Assembly: GCA_965225705.1 (NCBI GenBank)
Contig: OZ245325.1
Coordinates: 620,001-684,000, forward strand
DNA length: 64,000 bases
From: G965225705 sp965225705
Lineage (GTDB): Bacteria; Pseudomonadota; Alphaproteobacteria; Caulobacterales; Maricaulaceae
Direction: 5' to 3'
Shown: positions 45,162 to 55,113 of the stretch, one piece after another
Layout of the letters: each line of letters starts with the position of its first letter
How positions within the stretch are numbered: position 1 is the stretch's first letter
The notes under the pieces: generated by a model
What the model was told of the DNA's origin: nothing
Seen by the model: only the letters and a program-made list of their open reading frames with translations
The model's database searches: none
Translations under genes and position numbers: made by a program

Positions 45162-46087
45162 CTGTCCTTGTTGTTGCTGATCATAACCATGATAGCCTGG
45201 GTGAGGCCACCCACAAAACTGTCACTGCCGCTCAGGGCCTTGGTGGGGAGATTGATATTCTCATAGCTGGCGATCAGATAGCTTCCCTTGCAGAGGATGC
45301 CAGAAAGCTTACAGGCGTGCGCAAAATATTGTGTGCTGAGGGACCCGGTCTGCAGCATCAGCTTGCCGAAGCCATGGACGCCTTAATCCTGCCGCTTATG
45401 GAGTCCTATGATGCTGTACTTGCCCCCACAACAAGTATTGGAAAAAATTTCATGCCCCGCCTTGCGGCCAAACTGGATGTGATGCAGATTTCTGATGTTG
45501 TGGCCATTGAGGCCCCTGATGTTTTTGTGCGGCCTGTTTATGCTGGTAATGCTTTGGTAACCGTGCGTTCCAGGGATGAGAAGAAGGTTATCACTGTACG
45601 CCCTACGGCTTTTAAAGCTGTGGAAGAAGGTGGGCATGCAGAGCTTGAAAACTTATCTGCCCCCCCTGCACCTGCGCGCGTTTCTTTTCTCGGTCAGGAA
45701 CTGACCAAAACTGACCGGCCTCAGCTTGCTTCTGCGAAAATTGTTGTCTCTGGTGGGCGCGGTCTGGGATCTGCAGATAATTTCAAACTGGTTGAAGCGC
45801 TGGCCGATAAGCTTGGGGCCGCTGTCGGGGCATCGCGTGCTGCTGTAGATGCTGGTTTTGCCCCCAATGACTGGCAGGTTGGCCAAACCGGTAAAGTGGT
45901 TGCGCCTGATCTTTATATCGCGCTTGGTATTTCCGGTGCCATTCAGCATGTTGCCGGCATGAAGGATTCAAAAGTTATTGTGGCCATCAATAAAGATCCG
46001 GACGCGCCTATTTTTCAGCTTGCTGACTATGGACTTGTTGGTGATGTTTTTAAGGTTATCGAAGAGCTGGATGCCGTCCTTGGGTAA
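45158..46087 (+). CDS. etfA: Electron transfer flavoprotein alpha subunit
   Basis: The 309-residue alpha subunit starts MTVLVVADHNHDSLGEAT. The C-terminal FAD-binding region shows SGGRGLGSADNFKLVEALADKLGAAVGASRAAVDAGFAP, GKVVAPDLYIALGISGAIQHVAGMKDSKVIVAINKDPDAPIFQLADYGLVGD. The start overlaps etfB by ATGA. Confidence 0.97.
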   Translation: MTVLVVADHNHDSLGEATHKTVTAAQGLGGEIDILIAGDQIASLAEDARKLTGVRKILCAEGPGLQHQLAEAMDALILPLMESYDAVLAPTTSIGKNFMPRLAAKLDVMQISDVVAIEAPDVFVRPVYAGNALVTVRSRDEKKVITVRPTAFKAVEEGGHAELENLSAPPAPARVSFLGQELTKTDRPQLASAKIVVSGGRGLGSADNFKLVEALADKLGAAVGASRAAVDAGFAPNDWQVGQTGKVVAPDLYIALGISGAIQHVAGMKDSKVIVAINKDPDAPIFQLADYGLVGDVFKVIEELDAVLG

Positions 46088-46392
46088 ACCCGCGGGCCTC
46101 TGAAAAGAGTATGTCAGGTCTATTATGAGTATCTGGCATTTTGTTTGTAAGGGGCTGTTCTGCCTGAGAGGTTTTCCACCAGAATTTTGACATATCCTCT
46201 CTTTATCCTGAAGCTTTTAGAGAGGTAAGACCTTAACCAGGGATAAGTGTACTCTCCCTGACCTGTACGGGTCCCTCTGGCCAATGTTTTCAAAGGTTGA
46301 AAATGTTCAAACCCTGTTTCAAAAGCCTTCATGCTGAGGATGTAAAAGTCTAAGAATAAGCACCACGTAAAGCCCTGACAGGTTCGCATCCC
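46088..46392. other. Intergenic region between etfA and phaB
   Basis: Short inverted repeats occur, including CAGGGA with TCCCTG near 46239-46261. No T tract or gene is evident. The convergent arrangement of etfA and phaB suggests terminators here. Confidence 0.35.
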
Positions 46393-47112
46393 TTATGCCA
46401 TATACTGCCCGCCATTGACGGAAAGAACAGAGCCCGTGATAAAGCTGGCGTGCTCGCTTGCGAGAAAGGCAACACAATGTGCAACATCCTCCCCCTTCCC
46501 AAGACGACCAGTGGGAATTGTTTTAATGATACTCTCTAAAACAGGGTGAGGTATTTGTGCCACCATATCCGTCTCAATATAGCCGGGTGCAACACAGTTG
46601 ACCGTGATACCCTTGCGTGCAGTTTCAAGGGCCAGGGCCTTAGAAAAGCCTATCATGCCTGCCTTGGAGGCCACATAATTTGTTTGTCCTGCCTGTCCCT
46701 TCAGGGCATTAACAGATGTTATGTTAATAATGCGTCCATAATGACGTTCACGCATGCCCTCAATCACACATGAGCACATGTTAAAAATAGAATCGAGGTT
46801 TGTTTTCAGAACATCGCGCCATTGCTGAAGAGTCATTTTATGAAACATGCCATCACGTGTGATGCCGGCATTGTTAATAAGAATGTCAACAGGGCCGAGA
46901 TCATTTTCCACCTGTTCTACGCCTTTTTGACAGGAAGCAAAATCACCAATATCCCATTTGTAAACTGATACGTTAATTTTTTTGAGAGTTTGAGCTGCCT
47001 GATCATTTCCGGCATAAACCGAAGCCAGTTTATAGCCTTCATCAAGCAGTCGTTGAACAATAGCCCGCCCTATACCTCGTGTTCCCCCTGTGACCAGAGC
47101 TGTTTTAACCAT
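46393..47112 (-). CDS. phaB: Acetoacetyl-CoA reductase / short-chain 3-oxoacyl reductase (PhaB type)
   Basis: The 239-residue SDR protein has the cofactor motif TGGTRGIG, DILINNAGITRDG, catalytic Ser in NITSVNALKGQAGQTNYVASKAG with Tyr and Lys, and PGYIETDMV. The spacing NINQ/VNALKGQAGQTNY resembles PhaB, which makes (R)-3-hydroxybutyryl-CoA for polyhydroxybutyrate; FabG-type activity is the alternative. MVKTALVTGG at 47112 is preferred because GGAG is 7 bases upstream; the ATG at 47118 is too close. Confidence 0.88.
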   Translation of the reverse strand: MVKTALVTGGTRGIGRAIVQRLLDEGYKLASVYAGNDQAAQTLKKINVSVYKWDIGDFASCQKGVEQVENDLGPVDILINNAGITRDGMFHKMTLQQWRDVLKTNLDSIFNMCSCVIEGMRERHYGRIINITSVNALKGQAGQTNYVASKAGMIGFSKALALETARKGITVNCVAPGYIETDMVAQIPHPVLESIIKTIPTGRLGKGEDVAHCVAFLASEHASFITGSVLSVNGGQYMA

Positions 47113-47446
47113 GGGCATGCTCCTTTTTTTTCTTATTTTCCAACGCTTAACGTTTTATATTCTTTCCCTTTTCCTTCATAGAACAACATTAAGAACACAG
47201 ATATAAATATTAAAAATATAGTAAGCTTTTTATACCTCCTGTCAAGAACATATATATCATATTTTTGTAAAATTTATTGAAATTAAATAACCGCAAAGAT
47301 GTAAAAAGCAAACAAAAATATTCATGAAAACACAAGATGTACGCTGTACGCTGTATGGTGGATTGTCGGGTATTTTTGAAACCTGAAATCTTTATTTTTA
47401 TTATTTTAGTAAAATATAATATTTATATATTTATGATGAGGCCAAA
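47113..47446. other. AT-rich divergent region between phaB and the TadG-like gene
   Basis: The most AT-rich interval of the window, with strings such as TATAAATAT. It likely holds both promoters. A 7-base tandem repeat (TGTACGC twice, then TGTATGG) lies at about 47338-47358. No gene is seen. Confidence 0.4.
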
Positions 47447-48826
47447 ATGTACTCTTATCCATTTTATAAGAATTTATTTTTACAATACTTGTTTCAGTTC
47501 AGAGAAAAGCGAGAGATTTTTTTTAAAGATACACAGGGTGGTATTGCCATTATGGGTACGTTTTTTGTCCTTATTGCGGGCACTCTTGCAGGTGTATCTG
47601 TAGATTATGCTCGTTTTTTGGACACACGGGCCCGACTAAGGTCTGCAACTGATTCTGCAGCTTTAAAGTTTGCAGAAAGCCTTACTAAGGCAAAGTCACA
47701 AGATGAAAAACAGGCTCTGGAAAAAAAAATAGGGGATTTTATTAAGGCCAATTTTTCCAGAAAAAATCTTGAATCTTTTGATACAGCCAACATTCAAATT
47801 ACGCAAACCGAACAGGGGGGACGCAGGTTGAAAGTAACGGCGACTGCTACAGTCAGGCCCTATTTTGGTGCTTTCTTTCGTATGATGGGATCTGGATCAC
47901 CAAAAGATAAAGGTGTTCAAATTTCATGGGAAACGGTCGCAGCGCCTGCCAGAACTATAAAACCAACAATAGAGATGGTTCTTGCCCTGGATAATACAGG
48001 GAGCATGAACAAGCACAATAGAAAACAGGATTTGGTCCAGGCCTCCAGAAAGCTCCTTGATATTATGTTTCCGGATGGAGGAGAAGATCTTAAGACCAGT
48101 ATAGGGCTTGTTCTCTTTAACAATCTTGTTAAAGTCCCCGCCGAAGATCTTAATACTTCCTGGCTGGTCCACCAAAAAGGTGAATTGGATGTCACATCAA
48201 AATCATTTTGCCTTCAACCACGAAAACCTCCTTATAATATAAAGACTAATGACATACCTTCAAATAAGAATAGTCTTTTTCCTGTTTATGACGGTATAAA
48301 AAAAGAAAATTGTGATGAACTATCGCCTTCTGTGCCTCTCAGTAAAAATAAATCCAGCCTTCTTACTGTGTTAGATAAAATAGATAACACTGTTCTCCCG
48401 CCAGTAGGAACGGATGTCTCTCTCGGTATTTTTTGGGCTCTTCGCATGTTAAGCCCTGGTAAGCCCTTTTCTGGTTCCTCGAATTTTGGAGGTAATGATC
48501 TCAAAGCTATGGTTGTTCTGACTGATGGTCAAAATCTGTATAATCTTAGTGGTGATAAGGGCAAAGATACAAAAAAAGCTGATTCTGCTCAGCGAGCTCT
48601 GTGCCGGGCAGCTAAAGATAAAAATGTCCAAGTTTACACTATTGCTTTCAGTATTGGTAAAGGTGGGCGCAGTAAAACTGATAAGAAGAAAATAAAAAAG
48701 CTTCTTAAGGATTGTGCGTCTTCGCCCTCACATTATTTTAATGCGAAAGACGGCAAGGCTCTCAGTGAGGCTTTTGAGAAAATTGCAAATGATGTCAAGC
48801 GTGAATATCTGCGTCTTGTCCAGTGA
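47447..48826 (+). CDS. TadG-like pilus-assembly protein with von Willebrand factor A domain
   Basis: The 459-residue protein has a basic N-terminus, a TadE/TadG-type hydrophobic segment (DTQGGIAIMGTFFVLIAGTLAGVSVDYARFLDTRARLRSATDSAALKFAES) and a VWA domain with the MIDAS DNTGS at about residue 183 and VVLTDGQN near 362. It is a surface or periplasmic adhesion-type protein. Other tad/cpa genes are not nearby. The N-terminus lies in an AT-rich context. GAGG precedes the ATG. Confidence 0.83.
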   Translation: MYSYPFYKNLFLQYLFQFREKREIFFKDTQGGIAIMGTFFVLIAGTLAGVSVDYARFLDTRARLRSATDSAALKFAESLTKAKSQDEKQALEKKIGDFIKANFSRKNLESFDTANIQITQTEQGGRRLKVTATATVRPYFGAFFRMMGSGSPKDKGVQISWETVAAPARTIKPTIEMVLALDNTGSMNKHNRKQDLVQASRKLLDIMFPDGGEDLKTSIGLVLFNNLVKVPAEDLNTSWLVHQKGELDVTSKSFCLQPRKPPYNIKTNDIPSNKNSLFPVYDGIKKENCDELSPSVPLSKNKSSLLTVLDKIDNTVLPPVGTDVSLGIFWALRMLSPGKPFSGSSNFGGNDLKAMVVLTDGQNLYNLSGDKGKDTKKADSAQRALCRAAKDKNVQVYTIAFSIGKGGRSKTDKKKIKKLLKDCASSPSHYFNAKDGKALSEAFEKIANDVKREYLRLVQ

Positions 48827-48859
48827 AAACAGGTTTTGCCCGGGAAGGCAGGAAAGAGA

Positions 48860-49246
48860 TTAAATAAGATGTCTGAGGTCGTCGTGTCCCACGTCAAAAA
48901 TACCTTTGAGGTGACAGGGCCAGAAACGGCCTGTCACAACAAACAGGTCAAAGCGTGGCTGATAACAGGAAAACCTGTTTCCATCTCTTCCTTTCCAGGA
49001 TGAAGCCGCGCGAATAAGGCGTTTTTTTTGTCTCTGTCTCAGGCTGGCTATGCCGTCTTCATAGTTCCTGCGCTTTTTGACCTCAATAAAAGCGAGGATA
49101 TCCTTTTTGGAGGCTATAAGATCAAGCTCTCCATAAGGGGTTCGTACACGATGTCCCAGAAGAGTATAGCCTTTAAGGCGAAGACAAAATGCTGCAAAAG
49201 TCTCTGCCTGTCTGCCTGCTTTTTCCGCTCTTTTTTGAGGTGTCAT
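48860..49246 (-). CDS. YraN family endonuclease-like protein
   Basis: The 128-residue UPF0102/YraN protein shows RAEKAGRQAETFAAFCLRLKGY, then RVRTPYGELDLIASKKDILAFIEVKKR, with the Asp/Glu and ExK pattern of the PD-(D/E)xK fold. ATG at 49246 overlaps the rsmI stop (ATGA), the common rsmI-yraN pair. Confidence 0.93.
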   Translation of the reverse strand: MTPQKRAEKAGRQAETFAAFCLRLKGYTLLGHRVRTPYGELDLIASKKDILAFIEVKKRRNYEDGIASLRQRQKKRLIRAASSWKGRDGNRFSCYQPRFDLFVVTGRFWPCHLKGIFDVGHDDLRHLI

Positions 49247-50148
49247 GAGCTGTTCCTTAGTTTCAAAGCACGTGCATAAACTTCCCGCCGTGACCACCCG
49301 GAAAGGGCAGAAATTTCTGCAGCGGCCCCTTTTACAGGCTTATGCTTTAAGGTTTGTGTCAGGGCCTCATCAACCTGTTCTACATCCCAGAGACTATCTT
49401 TAGGGGATGCCCCAACAAGCAGGGTTATCTCCCCTTTAAAGGGGTGCTCAGGATCACAGGCTTCCCTTAAATCTGTTAAAGAACCCCGTAAAAATGTTTC
49501 ATATGTTTTGGTCATTTCCCGTGCTATCACAGCTTCCCGTTCACCAAAAACGCCAAGCATATCCTCAAGGGAGGCTCTCAGTCTGCTTCCTGTTTCAAAA
49601 AAGACAAGGGTTGATCCTGAACTCTCTAACGTATGTAAAAACCGGCGACGTGCCGTCTGACGCGGCGGAAGAAATCCTGCGAAAAGAAAAGAGTGTGTTG
49701 GGAGCCCACCCCCCATTAAAGCCGCCAGACATGCCGAAGGTCCGGGGAGGGGAATAATCCTCAGACCTTTCTCCTGAGCTTCTCTGACAAGTTTATAGCC
49801 GGGATCTGAGATAAGGGGGGTGCCTGCATCGCTCACCAAAGCATAGGATGCGCCCTTCTCAAGGGCTTTTAAAATATCAGGTCTTTCCCGTTCTGCATTG
49901 TGTTCATGATAGGATTTTAAGCGTGTTGTCATCCCATAAGCCTGCAGGAGTTTACGTGTCAAACGTGTATCCTCTGCAAGGATAAGATCAGCCTTGTCCA
50001 AAACATCGAGAGCACGCAGGGTAATGTCCCGCAGGTTTCCAATAGGGGTTGCTATAATATAAAGGCCCGGGTCAAGCCTTATGAGAGGCTCTTGCCTCTG
50101 AGGCTCAGGCGCTTTAGTCTGAGAAGAGAATGATGTCTTTGTCCCCAT
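49243..50148 (-). CDS. rsmI: 16S rRNA 2'-O-methyltransferase RsmI
   Basis: RsmI methylates C1402 of 16S rRNA. Family motifs are LYIIATPIGNLRDITLRALD, ILAEDTRLTRKLL, SYHEHN, LVSDAGTPLISDPGY and PLPGPSACLAAL. The MGTKTSF start at 50148 gives about 301 residues; 50178 is an alternative. It is divergent from the LppC gene. Confidence 0.95.
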   Translation of the reverse strand: MGTKTSFSSQTKAPEPQRQEPLIRLDPGLYIIATPIGNLRDITLRALDVLDKADLILAEDTRLTRKLLQAYGMTTRLKSYHEHNAERERPDILKALEKGASYALVSDAGTPLISDPGYKLVREAQEKGLRIIPLPGPSACLAALMGGGLPTHSFLFAGFLPPRQTARRRFLHTLESSGSTLVFFETGSRLRASLEDMLGVFGEREAVIAREMTKTYETFLRGSLTDLREACDPEHPFKGEITLLVGASPKDSLWDVEQVDEALTQTLKHKPVKGAAAEISALSGWSRREVYARALKLRNSS

Positions 50149-50198
50149 GACGTTTTTATCCTGAACAATACATATCATAAGGTTGTTACAAAAATATT

Positions 50199-51467
50199 AT
50201 GCATAAAAAACGCGCTGAATTTTCCCAAAAGTCAAGCTGTTTTGCCAAAAAAAACAAAACGCCCCTCTGGAGACATTTTTTTCTCTCTTTTGCTATCTTT
50301 GCCGTGGCGGCGTGTGAGAGTATACCGTCTCCTTCCTCTCCACCTCCGGGCCCTGTCTTTCCTCTTCTGCCTGTTCCCGGAGCAGATAAACATGATGGAG
50401 AAGACCTGCAAAACAACCTGAATCAGCAGGATTCTTCTGTGGTAAGTGCGGTTTTACTGTTACCTTTCAGTAGTCCAAATGCCAAAGCCCGGCATGAGGC
50501 TGCCAGCATGCTGAAAGCTGCTGAACTGGCCCTTTTTGATTCTGAAACAGATGATTTACGCCTTATTCCTAAAGACACACAGGGGACCCCACAGGGGGCA
50601 CAACAGGCCTTTGAAGAAGCCCTTAAGGAAGGTGCTAACCTTGTTCTTGGGCCTGTTTTGGGGCGCAATGTTCAAACCATTGCCCCGAGGGCCCGTTCTT
50701 TTGGCCACCCTGTTCTTGCCTTTTCTTCAGATGCCACCATAGCGCAGCCAGACATTTACCTTATGGGGTTTCCCCCTGAAGACGAAGTACACCGTCTTAT
50801 TTCTTATACTCTTCAACAGGGTATGGAGCATTTTGCCCTTGTTCGGCCAGGTACAGTTTATGGACAGCGCATAGCCGGGGCCCTGAACCATGCCATACGG
50901 GATACACAGGCGCGTCTTGTGGGCGAGAAAACATATAAAGAAAAAAGCTATGTTGCCCTTCAACCCATCATTGCAAGCCTTGCAGAAGGTGAACGACCTG
51001 ATGCTCTTCTTCTCCCTGAACGGGGGAAGGGTTTGCGTCTTCTTGCCTCCCTTGTCCAGGACAGCCAGTCCGGAGGTCTCCAGCTTTTGGGGACAGACCT
51101 TTGGTATGATAAGGACAACCTCAAAGAGCCTGCTCTGGAGGGAGGTATTTTCCCGGGCCCTGATCCAGACGCATATGCCCGTTTTGAAAAAGCGTACAGA
51201 GCCAGTTATGACACGGCACCAACGCGCCTTGCAGGACTTGCGTATGATGCTGTTACCCTGGCGGCCTTTTTTGCACGTACGTCCCCTGATCCTTTATCAT
51301 GGCATAGTGCTTTACAGGATCGTGCAGGTTTTTATGGTGTGGATGGTCTTTTTCGTTTTAAAGAAAATGGTGTTATAGAGCGGGGTCTTGCAATTATGGG
51401 AATACAGGGCGGACGCTTTGTTGTTCTTGATCCTGCGCCTAAGACATTTTTTGATGTGGGATCATAA
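50199..51467 (+). CDS. LppC/LpoA-type penicillin-binding protein activator
   Basis: The 422-residue lipoprotein (lipobox AVAAC near residue 39) has a periplasmic-binding-protein fold (SAVLLLPFSSPNAKARHEAASMLKAAELALFD, LVLGPVLGRNVQTIAPRA, ALVRPGTVYGQRIAGALNHA, GIFPGPDPDAYARFEKAYRASY). LpoA relatives activate PBP1A; the linked class A PBP gene lies 34 kb away. Divergence from rsmI is the conserved order. Confidence 0.9.
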   Translation: MHKKRAEFSQKSSCFAKKNKTPLWRHFFLSFAIFAVAACESIPSPSSPPPGPVFPLLPVPGADKHDGEDLQNNLNQQDSSVVSAVLLLPFSSPNAKARHEAASMLKAAELALFDSETDDLRLIPKDTQGTPQGAQQAFEEALKEGANLVLGPVLGRNVQTIAPRARSFGHPVLAFSSDATIAQPDIYLMGFPPEDEVHRLISYTLQQGMEHFALVRPGTVYGQRIAGALNHAIRDTQARLVGEKTYKEKSYVALQPIIASLAEGERPDALLLPERGKGLRLLASLVQDSQSGGLQLLGTDLWYDKDNLKEPALEGGIFPGPDPDAYARFEKAYRASYDTAPTRLAGLAYDAVTLAAFFARTSPDPLSWHSALQDRAGFYGVDGLFRFKENGVIERGLAIMGIQGGRFVVLDPAPKTFFDVGS

Positions 51468-51738
51468 TGCTCTTCTTTCACGGCGCTTCCTGCGCTTTAC
51501 ATCAAAAAACAGGGCAAATAAACATGATGGCAAAGCCATAAAAACCTGTCTGTTGTAAAAAGCTAAAAGCAGAAGCCCCTTCACGTCATGGAAGAGCGTG
51601 GGACCTAAATTTTACCGGTTTAAGGGAAAAAACAAGGAAAGGAAGTTCCGTCATATGTGCCTCTTTTGGGCATGTTGTCCGGGAACAGCCTGGTCAGAAA
51701 ATTTGCAAAAGAGCTTCCTTTCTTTGTCTTTAAACTTC

Positions 51739-52154
51739 TCACCTGTCATAATATCTGGCTAAAGCTTCTTCTTTTGTGAGCATTTCCGTTGTGGTATGAA
51801 AGTCATAATAGTCTGGTTTCTGATCTGTAAAAATCTGGGTCTCAAAACTTACGGAATCAGGATTCTCAAAAATACCGACAGGGACCATATAGCTTTCGTT
51901 CGCCTTTATTTTGTAGAGGTGTGTTCCACAGGTTTTACAAAATCCACGTTCTGCCCATGCAGATGATTCATAGCTCTGAATATTTTCCCCGCCCTCAAAG
52001 CTTAGTCCTGTCACACAGTCAAGTACAGGAAAAGGTCCCCCCATGTGCGACACATGTCACAATGACAGGTATTAAGATGGGAGCTTACATGTTCTGCTTT
52101 GATTTTGACCTTACCATACAGGCACTGACCCAACGCCTGATATGTTTCTGGCAT
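51739..52154 (-). pseudogene. GFA family gene (glutathione-dependent formaldehyde-activating type), frameshifted
   Basis: Two frames together make a complete GFA protein. From ATG 52154 (AAGGAAAA upstream) the frame reads MPETYQALGQCLYGKVKIK, then NTCHCDMCRTWG with the first zinc cysteines. After the six-C run (52037-52042; G run on the minus strand) the family sequence continues in another frame as GGPFPVLDCVTGLSFEG, SAWAERGFCKTCGTHLY and GIFENPDSV to LARYYDR. One extra G would restore it. It is either a true pseudogene, a phase-variable homopolymer or a sequencing error. Members are zinc proteins of mostly unknown substrate. Confidence 0.85.
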
Positions 52155-52333
52155 CAAACTTTTCCTTATAAAAAAGACTTTTGAGAGGGTTAAGCCAAAA
52201 TTTTGTCAAAAGCAATCAGCCTTTTACGAGCTTTGAGAGGGCATGCATGAAACAGCCAGAATAAAAAACTTGAAATGAATTTTTATAAATCTTAAGCTGG
52301 GACATTCTTTTTTGTGTTTTGAGGAGACTGGTC

Positions 52334-54199
52334 ATGATAAAAAAGCTGTGTTTTTTAAGTGGTGCCGTTCTGGTGTTATTAGGTGGTGCACAGGCACAGG
52401 ACAGCAAAAATGTACAGACGGCACCTTCTGTAGAAAAAACACCTGCCTCAAAAACACAGACAGAATCTGAGCGCCTTAATATCTGGTTTGCAGAACAGTT
52501 TAAGAAAGATCTTGAGCGCTCTCCTATGTCAAAAACATATCTTGGTATTAAGGATGCTGATTATGGGAAGTGGGATAATGCCTCTGATGATTTTGAGGTG
52601 GAAAGCTATCACTTAAGCCAGAAAGCAGCCGAAGACATGCGCCGTTTGTTTGATCCTCAAAAACTTGAAGGTCAGGCGCGCCTTTCTTTTCGTCTTTATG
52701 ATGATCAGGCAAAGCATGAAAAACAGAGTTTCCCCTTTCATCGTCACGCCTATCTTTTTAATCAGATGTATGGTGCTCAGGCTGGGGCCCCGGCTTTTAT
52801 GATCAATCAGCATAGCGTGGACACACTTTCTGATGCAGAGGCTTATGTCGCACGCCTTGATGGGCTTGGCACCTATCTTGACCAAAACACGGAAGAGGCC
52901 AAAGCACGTTTTGACATGGGCATTTACCCACCCCGCTTTGTTTATGACTATGTTTTACAGGATGCCAGAAACATCATCACGGGTGTGCCTTTTGACGTAT
53001 CTGGCGAAGATAATGCCCTTTGGGCAGATTTTAAGGCTAAACTGGATAAGATTTCTTTGCCTGAAGATCAAAAAAATCAACTTCAGGACCAGGCAAAAAC
53101 AGCCCTTTTAGACAAGGTTCGCCCGGCTTATGAACGTCTGATCACAGAAATGGAACGACAAAAAGGAAAAGCTGAGACCAAAGATGGCGCCTGGAAGCTT
53201 CCCGATGGAGAGGCCTATTATCAGCAAAGGCTCAAAAACATCACAACCACGGACATGACAGCGGATGAAATTCATGCACTGGGCCTTAAAGAGGTAGCAC
53301 GCATTCATGATGAAATGCAGGCCATTATGAAAAAGACGGGCTTTAAGGGGACCCTCCAGGAGTTTTTTACCTTTATGCGGGAAGATCCACAATTTTACTA
53401 TCCGAATACGGAGAAAGGGCGTGTAGATTATCTTCAAAAAGCGACTGACTATATTGAGAGTATGGAGGCGCGGCTTGATGAAGTTTTGACCCTTAGACCT
53501 AAAGCTGGCCTGGAAGTCAAACGTGTTGAGGCTTTTCGTGAGAAATCCGCAGGTAAAGCCTTTTACCAACAGCCTTCCAGGGATGGTTCCCGCCCCGGGC
53601 GCTATTATGCCAATCTCTATAAAATGGAAGAAATGCCGCGTTATCAAATGGAAGCACTTGCCTTTCATGAAGGGAGTCCGGGCCATCATATGCAAATCGC
53701 TATTGCCCAGGAATTAGAAGGCATACCGGATTTTCGTAAATATGGTGGTTACACGGCCTATATTGAGGGCTGGGGACTTTACTCAGAATATTTCCCTAAG
53801 GAGATGGGGTTTTATGAGGATCCCTATTCTGACTTTGGGCGTTTGGCTATGGAGCTCTGGCGTGCGGCACGTCTTGTCGTGGATACAGGACTTCATGCCA
53901 AAAAGTGGACGCGTGAACAGGCCACCGACTATCTTGTCAAAAACACCCCGAACCCTAAAGGAGACTGTGTGAAAGCTATTGACCGTTATATTGTTATGCC
54001 GGGTCAGGCCACAGCCTATAAAATTGGGATGATCAAAATTCTTGAACTTCGGGAAAAAGCCAGAAAAGAGCTTGGTCAGCAATTCCGGGTGCAGGATTTT
54101 CATGATACTGTCTTAAAAGATGGGGCGCTTCCTCTCTCTGTTCTTGAGGATCGTGTTCATGCCTATATTGATGACACGAAAAAAGGAACGAAACCTTAA
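52334..54199 (+). CDS. DUF885 family secreted metallopeptidase-like protein
   Basis: The 621-residue protein has a signal peptide (MIKKLCFLSGAVLVLLGGAQAQ). The DUF885 core carries AFHEGSPGHHMQIAIAQEL near residue 445 with HExxxHH-like zinc ligands and YIEGWGLYSEYF with the third ligand Glu. Similar proteins are proposed zinc peptidases. GGAGACTGGTC precedes ATG 52334; an earlier in-frame ATG at 52319 is less likely. Confidence 0.9.
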   Translation: MIKKLCFLSGAVLVLLGGAQAQDSKNVQTAPSVEKTPASKTQTESERLNIWFAEQFKKDLERSPMSKTYLGIKDADYGKWDNASDDFEVESYHLSQKAAEDMRRLFDPQKLEGQARLSFRLYDDQAKHEKQSFPFHRHAYLFNQMYGAQAGAPAFMINQHSVDTLSDAEAYVARLDGLGTYLDQNTEEAKARFDMGIYPPRFVYDYVLQDARNIITGVPFDVSGEDNALWADFKAKLDKISLPEDQKNQLQDQAKTALLDKVRPAYERLITEMERQKGKAETKDGAWKLPDGEAYYQQRLKNITTTDMTADEIHALGLKEVARIHDEMQAIMKKTGFKGTLQEFFTFMREDPQFYYPNTEKGRVDYLQKATDYIESMEARLDEVLTLRPKAGLEVKRVEAFREKSAGKAFYQQPSRDGSRPGRYYANLYKMEEMPRYQMEALAFHEGSPGHHMQIAIAQELEGIPDFRKYGGYTAYIEGWGLYSEYFPKEMGFYEDPYSDFGRLAMELWRAARLVVDTGLHAKKWTREQATDYLVKNTPNPKGDCVKAIDRYIVMPGQATAYKIGMIKILELREKARKELGQQFRVQDFHDTVLKDGALPLSVLEDRVHAYIDDTKKGTKP

Positions 54200-54456
54200 A
54201 AAGAGCCTGAGTTTGCGTGAAGTTCTGGTGAAAGCCTTTTTTATGCTCCTGTTTGATGAAGACAAAGGACTGCCTGACAGGGATGGCTCCTTGTGTGGTG
54301 CTTTGCTGTAAATATGGTGATTTTTAAAAACTTTCCCAGACTTCACAAAAGAGAAAAGTTTAGGTATAAAGAAGAGGGCAGGTCTTATTTTAAGACTGTG
54401 TGCTGAGACCGGGCTGTTTCAGGCTGATACAGTACCGCCACAGGAAAGGATATGTG

Positions 54457-55113
54457 ATGCATGAAGATAAGGAACACAACACAGGTTCTGAGGAGAAGGA
54501 AGCCGCAGAAAGTAAAGTTTCCCGGCCTGCTAAAAAGACATCTTCTAAGGCTTCTTCATCTCAGGCATCATCTGTAAAAACATCATCTGCAGAAAAAAAA
54601 TCAGAGGCATCCTCTCCCGCATCACAGGCTTCTGAAAACCAAAGTTCAAAATTTGCTGCGGGTATGGAACAGGCCGGTCAGAAGATTGCTCAAACCCTTC
54701 AGACTGCACAGGAACATCTCAAAGATGATGCCGATCAGGTTGGAAAAGTGATCACGAAAGAGGATGATCATAGTTTCATTCTCATGCTTTATGGTCTTTG
54801 TGTCGCAGGTTTCATGATGGTCGGGGGCTTAGGTGTTGCCGTTATTGTGGCCCTTATTCTCACTTCTTTAAAAAAGAAGTCTTCTGATGATGACTGGGCA
54901 GATACACACCTTTCTTTTCTCAGCCAAACCTTGTGGATCGGCTTTGCAGGTCTTATTTTTGGTTTTATTTTATGCCTGACAGAAATAGGGTTTTTTATAG
55001 GCTTTCCTCTTATGGTTGCTGCGAGTGTCTGGGCGGTTGCACGGGGTGTAACAGGGGCCTTGTGGGCTTTCAGGAAAAAGCCTTATCCTAATCCTGGATC
55101 ATGGCTGATATAA
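54457..55113 (+). CDS. DUF4870-like membrane protein with a Ser/Lys/Ala-rich N-terminus
   Basis: The 218-residue protein has a low-complexity hydrophilic N-terminus (about 1-70, rich in Ser, Lys, Ala and Glu), a coiled segment, then three or four helices (DHSFILMLYGLCVAGFMMVGGLG and following). The end, TLWIGFAGLIFGFILCLTEIGFFIGFPLMVAASVWAVARGVTGALWAFRKKPYPNPGSWL, recalls the DUF4870 membrane family. Function unknown. MHEDKEHN at 54457 is preferred. Confidence 0.65.
   Translation: MHEDKEHNTGSEEKEAAESKVSRPAKKTSSKASSSQASSVKTSSAEKKSEASSPASQASENQSSKFAAGMEQAGQKIAQTLQTAQEHLKDDADQVGKVITKEDDHSFILMLYGLCVAGFMMVGGLGVAVIVALILTSLKKKSSDDDWADTHLSFLSQTLWIGFAGLIFGFILCLTEIGFFIGFPLMVAASVWAVARGVTGALWAFRKKPYPNPGSWLI

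Noticed and set aside
46123..46389. 88-residue minus-strand frame between etfA and phaB
   Set aside because: No ribosome binding site and no recognisable protein features.
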